Of a stretch of 64,000 nucleotides of DNA, positions 1-8,545 are shown in pieces. The position numbers were made by a program, and so were the translations under genes. This DNA is from Chalara sp. BL73 (Eukaryota > Ascomycota > Leotiomycetes > Helotiales): positions 62,001 to 126,000 of the forward strand of contig CAKJVC010000107.1 in NCBI GenBank assembly GCA_918026815.1, in the 5' to 3' direction. Numbering within the stretch: the first letter of the stretch is position 1; every line of letters begins with the position of its first letter. The notes under the pieces were generated by a model. The model searched no databases, was not told where the DNA came from, and saw nothing but the letters and a program-made list of their open reading frames with translations.

Positions 1-463
1 AGTCAACGGATGCTGGAGCAAGAAGCTCTTGAAGAGTCCAACCCCGGGTAAACCATTTGCTTTTCCGGAAGGTCGATTCCCAGAAGATTTGGGTAGACTC
101 GCCGTTGGCGTCCAAGGGAGGTCGAGAAACATCCGCGAGATATACGTAGCATTTGACCGCATTATGGTACCAACGAAACATGGAGATAATAGCTTCTGAT
201 AACACGGCACTGCTTGATTTATCAATGCAACAACTATCCACCCAAAAGTATCCCAAGCCATCACGTCTAGCCTGTTCTCCGCAAAACCATATCTTGTCAT
301 AGCCAGCCTTGTTCCTCCCAGTACCATCCATTAAGTCTTTAAAAGTAACCTCTTCCGAATCCGCTCCCCATGTGTGCGAAAGGATAGCATAGTCGGGGAT
401 GTTGTCGATGATATCCTTGGTAAGGGTGAACTCGTCGTCGTTTTTGCGTTCCAAAAGACGCAT
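1..463 (-). CDS. HET-domain protein, N-terminal part (runs off left edge)
   Basis: Heterokaryon-incompatibility (HET) domain protein. Such proteins sense or execute non-self recognition and trigger cell death when incompatible hyphae fuse. The minus-strand frame starts at the ATG at 463 (MRLLERKN) and stays open to the window edge for 154 codons. Family blocks are in order: YAILSHTWG near residue 27, YFWVDSCCID near residue 76, a YVYLADV stretch, and RGWTLQELLAP near residue 142. This is the HET-D/HET-E type of N-terminus. Whether a NACHT or WD40 tail follows cannot be seen. A repeat terminus at 1,263-1,307 of the same family that encloses the NLR lies upstream. The domain assignment is secure; the full architecture is unknown. 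Confidence 0.9.
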   Translation of the reverse strand, partial: MRLLERKNDDEFTLTKDIIDNIPDYAILSHTWGADSEEVTFKDLMDGTGRNKAGYDKIWFCGEQARRDGLGYFWVDSCCIDKSSSAVLSEAIISMFRWYHNAVKCYVYLADVSRPPLDANGESTQIFWESTFRKSKWFTRGWTLQELLAPASVD

Positions 464-1262
464 TATTGGGCCTGGATTTGAGGCGCCGAAAGGAAAGAGG
501 ATTATCAGTGAATTTTGCGTCGCCGAATCGGCATATATGCGAAGTTGTTTTCGAGTTGGGAGAGGATGTTGGATTGAAGGCTGGCGGTTATATCGACTCA
601 GCTGAACGCAGCCTCGCGGGAATGGTGGCGTCGTTGTTCATCGCCGCAAGCGTGCGCACAAAGCCAGCCAAGTGCTAGGGATTCGCTGCAGAAGCGTGGT
701 TGGGCCATAACTTGTTGTCGCTGACATGTACAGTATCGCAACGAGTGGTAGAAGCCGTACTTATGCTGCACGTGAAATTCTGCCCTGTCGCCCAGAGAAG
801 CTAGATCGCGTCAGCCACAGACCTTAACAGCCACAAGTGGCAAATAATAAAATACGACTAGCGTGGCTGTAAATACAATATTAGGTAAGGGCGATAAATC
901 CTTCCTCGCTTATTAAGATGCTTGGCATTTCGTGTACCTCCCACTTTTGTCCGGATAAATCCGGCAGGCAGGTTTCCTTGATCTTTGCGTCTTCAAACCT
1001 TAGAGCTATATTTGAACTTAATAGAAGCTTTATGCTATGGCCCCGAATTTCGGGGACAGGTTAATAGTCATGATAAAGCAAGGGGTAATAGCTATAGCAG
1101 CTTTTGACGCTCTCAACAGGACGATCGACAGCATAGCTAAACTATAGTATTTTTCTGACTGCAAGTCGAGCTCTTGTAGAGAAATAGCTAAAGAACAATA
1201 GCAAACTGATTATAACTTTATATATTTACGTGGTGGAGATTTAAGACCCCTAAACCATGAAG
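464..1262. other. Intergenic region upstream of the HET gene
   Basis: Normal-composition DNA with no convincing gene. The short open frames at its left end are antisense to the HET gene or lack family resemblance. It presumably holds the HET promoter. Confidence 0.4.
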
Positions 1263-1307
1263 TTTTTTCGGCACACAGGGTTTTTCGGCACGCAGGGATG
1301 GACGTTA
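1263..1307 (+). repeat. Transposon terminus related to the NLR element ends
   Basis: Two tandem 17-bp motifs (TTTTTCGGCACACAGGG, then TTTTTCGGCACGCAGGG) are followed by ATGGACGTTA. The same layout of two CAGGG motifs plus GGACGTTA forms the right end of the element at 2,594-7,505. The outer tip points right, so the body would extend left, over the HET gene. The partner end is not in the window. Confidence 0.65.
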
Positions 1308-1607
1308 GACCTCATACTTTTGTAACCAATGAGTAAAAAGACGGGAGCCATATATGGATTAATCATCAACATTCTCGCACTCATGTCTATTTATATTCAG
1401 AAACGGTGAATAAACTTAACCAAAATTTCCCCTCCCTTTAACACCTGTGTGCCGAGAGCGTTCGTGCGAAGCACGCTATTCGGCTCGCCCAATGAGCTGC
1501 GCTTCTTCCAAGCTGCTGGAAATTGGGCCCAAATAAGTAACAGCATCATAATTAAGACCCAAAAGTTTATTGGTAATGAAAAAGGATAAGATTAAGGTCT
1601 ATATATC

Positions 1608-2402
1608 TCACAGCCACCATTCGCCTTCATTTTCTCTAGCCAATCTCCAACTAGTAACCCATTTCCATCCAGTTTCGTCCGCCGTCTGTATGTTGATCAG
1701 TCTAACAGGTATATCGCGCTTTCGTAAAACACGATAGGCTGGACTTCCGTTACCGAATTTCAATTGAAGAGAGCAAATGTTTTCGATACACTTCTTCCTT
1801 TTCATAGGCATGCCAGTAACTCCGCCTATTTTGTCCGATCCAATTTTGGTAAGGCTTTCGTCATTATAATATAGCACGACTGTCTTTAACTTTTGTTCGT
1901 AGCAACGAAAAAGTCTTTTAGGGCTCTTGACCTCAATCCATTCTGAGCATTGGACGGCATCGCGAATATTAAGGACGATGTTGGAATTTTTGAAACGAAC
2001 TTCACACGTCTGTTCATCGTAGTCATGTTCTCTTAGCGATGCAAAGAGCTTCCCTCTGAAAGGCAAAGAATCGCCCTTCCAATCAGAGACTAAGAGTACG
2101 ATATATGCTGATGTAGAAGAGCCATAATATAGTTTTGTGAGATCATATCCTACGAGGGTAGGATTTGGTGGAAGGTGATATCCATACTTTAAATCGTCGA
2201 TGGCTTGAAGCCATGATTCGTTTTTAAACATCATGTCCCAGACTTTTGCGGACCTTATCTGTGTCTGTGTGAAGTCGAACGTAAGATTTCCTCTTGCAAA
2301 AGCTCGACCTAGACTTGCTCGAGATAATGGACTAATCAACTCTGCAATTTCATGTCCTATATCTTTCGAGAGAGATGTTAAATGTCCTTTTGTTTGAGAC
2401 AT
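1608..2402 (-). CDS. Hypothetical protein, 264 aa
   Basis: Single-exon open frame from an ATG at 2,402. I do not recognise a domain. The protein is of mixed composition and soluble-looking, with a basic stretch in the middle (MKRKKC) and a Trp-rich C-terminus (WKWVTSWRL, then EWWL). There is no signal peptide or membrane segment. It lies between two transposon termini of the same family (1,307 and 2,594) but outside both elements. The length and lack of in-frame stops favour a real gene; no function is assigned. Confidence 0.6.
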   Translation of the reverse strand: MSQTKGHLTSLSKDIGHEIAELISPLSRASLGRAFARGNLTFDFTQTQIRSAKVWDMMFKNESWLQAIDDLKYGYHLPPNPTLVGYDLTKLYYGSSTSAYIVLLVSDWKGDSLPFRGKLFASLREHDYDEQTCEVRFKNSNIVLNIRDAVQCSEWIEVKSPKRLFRCYEQKLKTVVLYYNDESLTKIGSDKIGGVTGMPMKRKKCIENICSLQLKFGNGSPAYRVLRKRDIPVRLINIQTADETGWKWVTSWRLARENEGEWWL

Positions 2403-3306
2403 CTTAGTATAATGACGAGATGTTTCAGGAATAAGCTTTAGCTTTTATAGTGCTGAACCAGTAAATTTAAGAATCAAAAGACTATTTTCTGAAACGTGTA
2501 CAAGAGCTTGTTGCTTACTCATTCTCATTCCCATAATTATAAAATTAACTTAGACTTAATATTTCCCAGGTTTATAGTATATCCCGTTTTATGTAACGTC
2601 CTTCCCTACGTAGCGAGAAACCCATCGTGCCGAGAAATCTAATAGGTACTTTGACTTTGAGCATCTCTAAATCTTTGCACTTATCAATATCTCTCATTTC
2701 TTTATATAAGTTAGGTTCTACAGCTAATCTTAAACACTCAGAACCCCTCTCACCAAAAAATTGAGTTTGCGTCGTTACCCTCGCCCCTGATTTGCGGAGA
2801 GTCCCCTTCGTGGCATAATATATTTCCTTCTCTATAGGTCTAGTATTAAGCTCTTACTACTCCTAATTCTCCTAAAAATGGTTTACCTGAGTTCTAAAAG
2901 TCTACTACTATATTAAAAATTGTTATCAACCTTATAGCTAATATGGTATATAAATTCGTACAAGATCGCTATACGGGTCGGTACCTCTAATCGAACCGAC
3001 CAATGATATTTGGTTAGTGCGAAACGACCCTGTCCCATTTTATGTGTCAGCTGACAAAGGCTAGCGCTAGCGTGGTTCTTCCACAAGTAGTTGTGGACTG
3101 ATCTAAAAGATTCTAGAAACCGAGTGGCAATTACTATTTACTATAAATCTACCCGCTCCCCTAGAACCCTCAATGAAATGGAGATGAAAAGAAAAAAGAG
3201 ATGTTATATAAAGATGGTAATACAACATTTTACTCTATACTAGGTTGAGCCTATAAGCTTAGGCCCTGGTTTAAATAAAGAAATGAAAGTCTCCCTAGCG
3301 AATGGC
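2403..3306. other. Non-coding stretch with transposon end and a palindrome
   Basis: Contains the left terminus of the NLR element at 2,594 and an inverted repeat at about 2,977-3,002 (GGTCGGT facing AACCGACC). No gene is seen. From 2,594 rightward it is the 3' flank of the NLR inside its element. Confidence 0.4.
2594..2637 (+). repeat. Left terminal inverted repeat of the NLR element
   Basis: Starts TAACGTCCTTCCCTACGTAG and contains the paired GCGAGAAACCC and GTGCCGAGAAA motifs. It is the inverted partner of the repeat ending at 7,505. Confidence 0.65.
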
Positions 3307-6300
3307 CTAAAACCTCTCCCTCGCTTCCAGTGCTCGTCGGTTCATCGACTCCGCTTCTTCATATCTTCCCTGGCTTCGTAGCACCGACGCAAGATTGCTG
3401 ACGCTGGTGAGCGTGTCTGGATGGCTGGCCCCGAGCTCTTTCTCACTCCCTTCCAGTGCTCGTCGGTTCATCGACTCCGCTTCTTCATATCTTCCCTGGC
3501 TTTGTAGCACCAACGCAAGATTGCTGACGCTGGTGAGCGTGTCTGGATGGCTGGCCCCGAGCTCTTTCTCACTCCCTTCCAGTGCTCGTCGGTTCATCGA
3601 CTCCGCTTCTTCATATCTTCCCTGGCTTTGTAGCACCGACGCAAGATTGCTGACGCTGGTGAGCGTGTCTGGATGGCTGGCCCCGAGCTCTTTTTCCCTC
3701 CCTTCCAGTGCTCGTCGGTTCATCGACTCCGCTTCTTCATATCTTCCCTGGCTTTGTAGCACCAACGCAAGATTGCTGACGCTGGTGAGCGTGTATGGAT
3801 GGCTGGCCCCGAGCTCTTTCTCCCTCCCTTCCAGTGCTCGTCGGTTCATCGACTCCGCTTCTTCATATCTTCCCTGGCTTTGTAGCACCAACGCAAGATT
3901 GCTGACGCTGGTGAGCGTGTCTGGATGGCTGGCCCCGAGCTCTTTCTCACTCCCTTCCAGTGCTCGTCGGTTCATCGACTCCGCTTCTTCATATCTTCCC
4001 TGGCTTTGTAGCACCGACGCAAGATTGCTGACGCTGGTGAGCGTGTATGGATGGCTGGCCCCGAGCTCTTTCTCATACCCTTCCAGTGCTCGTCGGTTCA
4101 TCGACTCCGCTTCTTCATATCTTCCCTGGCTTCGTAGCACCGACGCAAGATTGCTGACGCTGGTGAGCGTGTCTGGATGGCTGGCCCCGAGCTCTTTCTC
4201 CCTTACCACTATCGCTTCTTGAAGTGTAGGCTCTGCCCTGATAAGATTCCCCTTTAGCATATAAAACCATCCCAGGTTAGTATTGACCGATGCAAGACTT
4301 AGAAGATCTTGCTGATTAGTCACTCTGGACGACATAATCTCTCTCGCGTGAGGAAGTAGAATCTGGCAGTCTGACCACGTCTCGTATTGTCCGCTCGGAA
4401 ACAACCTTGCTATAACCTTGATCGCCTCGCTCCGCCACCTCTCTAGCTGTCTGTTCAGCTCTACCCACTTCCTAGTCGATAGCTGCACCAGTCGGTGCAT
4501 CTCGAACGCACTGCCTCCGGCTTGCTCCCGGACGAGCGAGAAACTGATTAGTAGCGCTATAGTATCCTCAAACTGCAGCTGGTCCATGTTGTTGAGCAGC
4601 AGCCGCTCTGGAATACCCTGTCTGTCGAACATACTCATGAGTGCAAGCAGGTCCGCAGCCTCGGTCTTCGTCCGTTGGATCTGATTGAACGAGATCTGCC
4701 ACGTTGTAATCACCGCATGCCTGATGCTGTGGTCGCGTCGGAGGTCTTTCATTTCGTTGTTATTTAGGAGACTAGCCTGGTTAACCTCACTCTCCCGGAA
4801 GAGACGGAGGTATACAGACACGGTGACCCGCGGCTTTGACCGTATATATGCTGCAGCGTGCGTAATTGCCAGTGGAATACCTTCAAGCGCCTTGGCCAGC
4901 TCCTTCAAATCTGATTCCGAAGACTTGTCCCCCAGGATCTTCGTCTTGAACAGTTCTACAGAGTCCGCCTCTTCCATTGGTTCCACTGGAATAAGCTTTC
5001 CAAATGTGTCGACGAGGTTGGTGGCCGCGGTCGAGTTACGTGATGTGATAAGGATTGATCCGTTTGGCGACTGAGGAAGAAACGTCTCTAGTGGTGGCTG
5101 CAAGTCGGCTGCTTGGTCGTGCGATGAGACGCCCCTTACAGCATCGTTTTCCCCAAAAAACACGCTTCCATCATCAACATTGTCCAGTATTATAAGCCAC
5201 TGACCGTTGGCTTCACTTGAGAGCCAGTTGTACACCAGACGTAGCACGTTGACCTTGGGATCGTCTCGCCCAGGAAGCTCAAGCCTGTCAGCCATCTCTT
5301 GATACGCTTGCTCGAATCGAATCTTGGTACTTGCATGGATCCAGAACACTGCTGTCTGCGGGTTGTGCTCTCGCACTCGATATGCATGCTCGATAGCAAT
5401 TTGAGATTTCCTGTAGGCATTTAGCTGCTGGGAGGATGGGTATAGTAGCAGACCTACCCAACTCCCCCAAGACCGACTAATGCATCTCTCCTATGCTTTA
5501 TCGGCGCCGCTTGCTGGCCTCCTAAATCTAGCTCACCTAGTATCTCTTCCCGACCAATAAAGTGATCGTCTTGCGAGAAGGGAACTATGAATAGCTTGGC
5601 GAGTGCTAGATCAGCTAGATAATAAGCGGCATAATACATTGCTATTAAATGGCTTACGTACAGGGTCTCTCCGTAGCATCGGCCAAGTTCGTTTCCCTGT
5701 TCGACAGTTCGGTCCTTATGAACTGCTTTAGAACTCCACAGATCTGGCGATAACGCGCATCGTCTCTGCTGTTACACCTAGCCATCTCCATATGATTCGC
5801 GTCGATGGTCTCTACCGTTTCTTGTTCCCTAGCGAGATCGAGCTTTGAAGAGAAGTTATCTACTACCTATACTACGTATTAGTTTCTGCAGCTCCTTAAG
5901 CTTTATAGTTTGGTATCTGGGGACTGCCGTACCTTGCTGTCCAGTCCTTTCATGCCAGAAATTCCCTTTGCCTCTTGAAACGAGTGCACTTTGATTGCGT
6001 ATTTGCCAAGTATAGTCTTGAATTCCTCGTGGATATTATCCAATACCTCGCCGTTGACTTCAAGCGTCTGTACAAGCCATCTATTCGAGTCTCGTAGGCC
6101 TAAGGTCGCCAGGTTCGATGCGATCTCCCCCCAACCTGCGTATGTGCTTCCTCGATGAGGAGTCCCAAGGAAGATAATCAGCCTTGTCCGTTTGCAGATC
6201 ATCTCCGATCTGTGGAGTGCCTGTATTGACGCGTTAGGAGGGACGGCTATTCCAGCGGAATAGGTACAGCCTTACATCTTTGACAATGATCCCACCAAGG

Positions 6301-7044
6301 CTATGCACCACGAATACGATCGGATCCTATACATATGGTTGTCAGGATCGGTCAAAAGTATAAAGAGAGTAATATACCTCATTGTCGATTTCTCTGTCTA
6401 ACTGGACAGCGAGGTCCCGACCATGCTGCGACACACTGTTCTTGTTGTTTGCCTGGAAGAGTCCTCCAATGACATCTGCATTGTACCCGTACGTCCATAT
6501 TCGAGCCCGGGGAAGGTCTGGCACGAGGTACTCTTCTGGCCAGAAGATATCCGCGGGTATAGACGTGCTCGCTTGCCCCTGATTATTCCTCTCTTTCTTG
6601 CTCTTCTTTAGCCGAAAGAACGACTTGATGTTCTTGTGCTTGTCGATGCGCGCGTCGGTGTCCTCGTTGCGACCGGTGGTGGGAGTGGATCGCGGATGCG
6701 ACCATGTCGCTCGTGGATGCCCTCTGAGGCCATGGACGAAGATAATGCTGCCCGCAGTCAGAACACGCTACGGTTAAGAGGTGGAGAATGGGTAGGAGTC
6801 GTGCTTCAGATCGCGTTGGTCCCTACTAGCGCCGTCGCCTGCGGAGAGCAGAGTGGCCCCTATCCGGTGGATCTCCGTCATGATCACCGTCGAAAGAATA
6901 TAGGGACTCTATACGAATCGAACAGTAGTGCTCTGAGAGCAGCAAATTACTGACGGTGCTACGAGCCATGTCAAGGCTGAGGGCTGAGCGGTGCAGGGCT
7001 GAGTGCTTTCGTCGTCTCGTCCTCCATCGCGGCATTCCTATCAC
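3307..7044 (-). CDS. NLR: alpha/beta-hydrolase - NB-ARC - TPR protein, 1,127 aa
   Basis: NOD-like receptor of the fungal SERAC1-hydrolase/NB-ARC/TPR type, a class tied to non-self recognition and cell death. Exons (minus): 7044-6827, 6747-6378, 6326-6276, 6220-5933, 5866-5662, 5605-5458, 5410-3307. Phases agree and the sum is 1,128 codons. The hydrolase domain has HGLRGHP near residue 78, the nucleophile motif VHSLGG near 204 and LGTPHRGS near 227. The P-loop GLGGVGKS (about 422-429) is rebuilt across the 47-bp last intron. A Walker B-like LIILDNVDD follows near 500. Seven 42-residue TPR units fill the C-terminus. The start is less certain: M at 7,044, or M at 6,969 in the same frame. The frame is fully intact, so function is plausible. 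Confidence 0.88.
3313..4200 (-). repeat. Seven near-identical 126-bp TPR-coding repeats
   Basis: Tandem 126-bp units encode 42-residue TPRs with the core ELGASHPDTLTSVSNLA and GRYEEAESMNRRAL. Units differ at only a few codons (HPD or HPY, ASVL or ALVL, RSQ or QSQ, and the residue before EKELG). Near-identity at the DNA level points to recent unequal exchange. Confidence 0.9.
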
Positions 7045-7759
7045 GTGAATTGTCTTGGCATTTGAACATTAAAAAAGTGGCCTGCAGGGACGGATGTTAA
7101 TCGTTTACGGAGGTACCAACCCGTGTGGCGACTTTGCATGAATATGAATGCTACAACGGCCATAAGGCTAATAACTATTTCCTAGTATAGTATTGAGGCT
7201 TTAGAGCTCGGAAACCCCCTTTTATAGGTTTCAGGGGCAGTAAAAGCTTGATGGTAGTACTGTGGTGGAGGAGTCCTGCTACACCAGAAAATAGGGCTTT
7301 CCGTAAACCAGGCGAGACGACGATGATGCGAATTTTTTTTTTTTAGCTAACTGGATAAGAAGTGTGTAAAAGTAATCACAGCATATGACTGTTACAAGAT
7401 TTTGGAAATTTTTGATGTTTCCATAAAGTTTAAATTGCTTGAAGTTAAAGTACTCATCATTTTTCTCGGCACGCAGGGTTTCTCGCTACGCAGGGACGGA
7501 CGTTACTCTTGCTTTATTGACAAAATGTCTCAAGTCATTATCATGGACAATAGAGAATGGTATTTCACTCTGAGAGTATAAGAGGACATAGGCATAGACA
7601 TAGCGCTTCTGTTAATAGGGATAGATCGCTCAGTAGAGGATGTTATTAGCTAGTGGGTGAGCTTCATTCGTTGAGCTAAATACATTTCGGCTGCTAACAT
7701 CCAACGCATTCACCAGAAACTCCACTAATTCCTGAATAGCAAAAGAAAGATGGTAAACA
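7045..7759. other. NLR upstream region and element right end
   Basis: No gene is seen. It holds the presumed NLR promoter, a degenerate element tip at 7,084-7,099, a T-run at about 7,327 and the right inverted repeat ending at 7,505. The rest, up to 7,759, is the 3' flank of the MADS-box-like gene. Confidence 0.4.
7460..7505 (-). repeat. Right terminal inverted repeat of the NLR element
   Basis: Two tandem 17-bp motifs (TTTCTCGGCACGCAGGG and TTTCTCGCTACGCAGGG) are followed by the tip ACGGACGTTA. It is the inverted partner of 2,594-2,637. Confidence 0.65.
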
Positions 7760-8110
7760 CTATTCTGAGAGCGTTGTGTTCGAAGTGGTGTTGAACTGCT
7801 TTTTATGCCTGGCTTCAATGTCTTGAGGAAGCAGGTTCACAGGGAGTGGATAGATACATTGCTGCGGGCCCATTAGCATAGATATTAGATTCCCAAAACA
7901 AAGACTTACGATTTCTTCTTTCGAAGGCGGCCAGGTCTCTGCATCTGTAGATTTGTAAACGATAAGCTGGCCCGTTTTACGAATTCGAAGAAATAGTGCT
8001 ACATCAACGTCGCAAAATTTTGCTATTTCATAAGATTTGTTTATCAGAGTCTCCCTCCGCCTGCTAAGCCTTTGGCTTCGTCTTTTGAGAATATTAGCCA
8101 TATTCAACAC
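7760..8110 (-). CDS. Small MADS-box-like protein, 100 aa
   Basis: Probable short MADS-box (SRF-type) DNA-binding protein. The stretch RRRETLINKSYEIAK, then DVDVALFLRIRKTGQ and WPPSKEEI, follows the MADS pattern of a basic helix rich in Arg/Lys, a hydrophobic strand and a turn. It resembles the short MADS-like proteins common in ascomycete genomes. Two exons are likely (8110-7910 and 7861-7760). The 48-bp intron GTAAGT to GCAG keeps the frame, so the unspliced frame is also open. Translation may start at M8110 or M8101. The fold assignment rests on pattern only. A second, more divergent gene of this kind lies at 16,997. Confidence 0.6.
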   Translation of the reverse strand: MLNMANILKRRSQRLSRRRETLINKSYEIAKFCDVDVALFLRIRKTGQLIVYKSTDAETWPPSKEEIVSLCFGNLISMLMGPQQCIYPLPVNLLPQDIEARHKKQFNTTSNTTLSE

Positions 8111-8382
8111 GGATATTGCTTGAAGATGTGCGTAAGTTGGCCGTAGTCGTTTTTATATCTCTTGAGTCGGCAGACTTTCTGAAATTGGCTAGCAGAAATC
8201 CGAAAACCATTGCTAGCTATAGCCCCAAAGTCAATAAACAGAATCCTAGTTATCGGGTCCAAAGTATTCTTATACGCGAATAGCCAATAAAATGCTATGG
8301 ATGACATCTCCCGGAACTGTTGTTCTTCGCTTTTCATTGGGCAAATAGGCGCAACCCAACATCTCCTGGAGATGTTGACCAT
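8104..8382 (-). CDS. Uncertain open frame, 92 aa
   Basis: Open frame that overlaps the start of the MADS-box-like gene by a few bases. No family is recognised. Its first codons lie inside the hairpin element at 8,336-8,420, which argues that at least this start is accidental. It could be an upstream exon of a neighbour. Confidence 0.22.
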   Translation of the reverse strand: MVNISRRCWVAPICPMKSEEQQFREMSSIAFYWLFAYKNTLDPITRILFIDFGAIASNGFRISASQFQKVCRLKRYKNDYGQLTHIFKQYPC

Positions 8383-8420
8383 GCAATATAATTGGCTGCT
8401 GGGCCGCGCCTAATTGCCCA
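8336..8420. repeat. 85-bp MITE-like hairpin
   Basis: ATTGGGCAAATAGGCGC at the left end faces GCGCCTAATTGCCCAAT at the right end, 16 of 17 positions pairing. A third partial copy (ATTGGGCA) follows at about 8,470. It could be a miniature inverted-repeat element; no target duplication is clear. Confidence 0.5.
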
Positions 8421-8545
8421 ATCAGAGACGAAGAACTACATCCTGCGAAGATGTCATCCGCGAAATTCTATTGGGCATCCTGAATAATTTAATAAGTTTA
8501 AAAAAATGAGCTAAATTCTAGCTCTAATCCTTTTCGCCGTTTATT

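Larger units (their letters stand above)
2594..7505 (-). mobile_element. TIR-bounded element carrying an NLR gene, no transposase
   Basis: The left end (2,594-2,637) and right end (about 7,460-7,505) are inverted copies that differ at about four positions over 44 bp. Both begin TAACGTCC at the outer tip and carry two tandem motifs of the form CGTAGCGAGAAACCC and CGTGCCGAGAAA. The only gene between them is the 1,127-aa NLR, so the element is non-autonomous or a cargo carrier. No clear target-site duplication was found, and the superfamily is not recognised. A further degenerate tip (GCAGGGACGGATGTTA, 7,084-7,099) lies just inside the right end. Coincidental flanking by two solo ends is the main alternative. 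Confidence 0.6.

Noticed and set aside
3395..4222. Plus-strand 275-aa repetitive open frame
   Set aside because: Antisense shadow of the seven TPR repeats of the NLR; its repeats follow the 126-bp DNA unit exactly.
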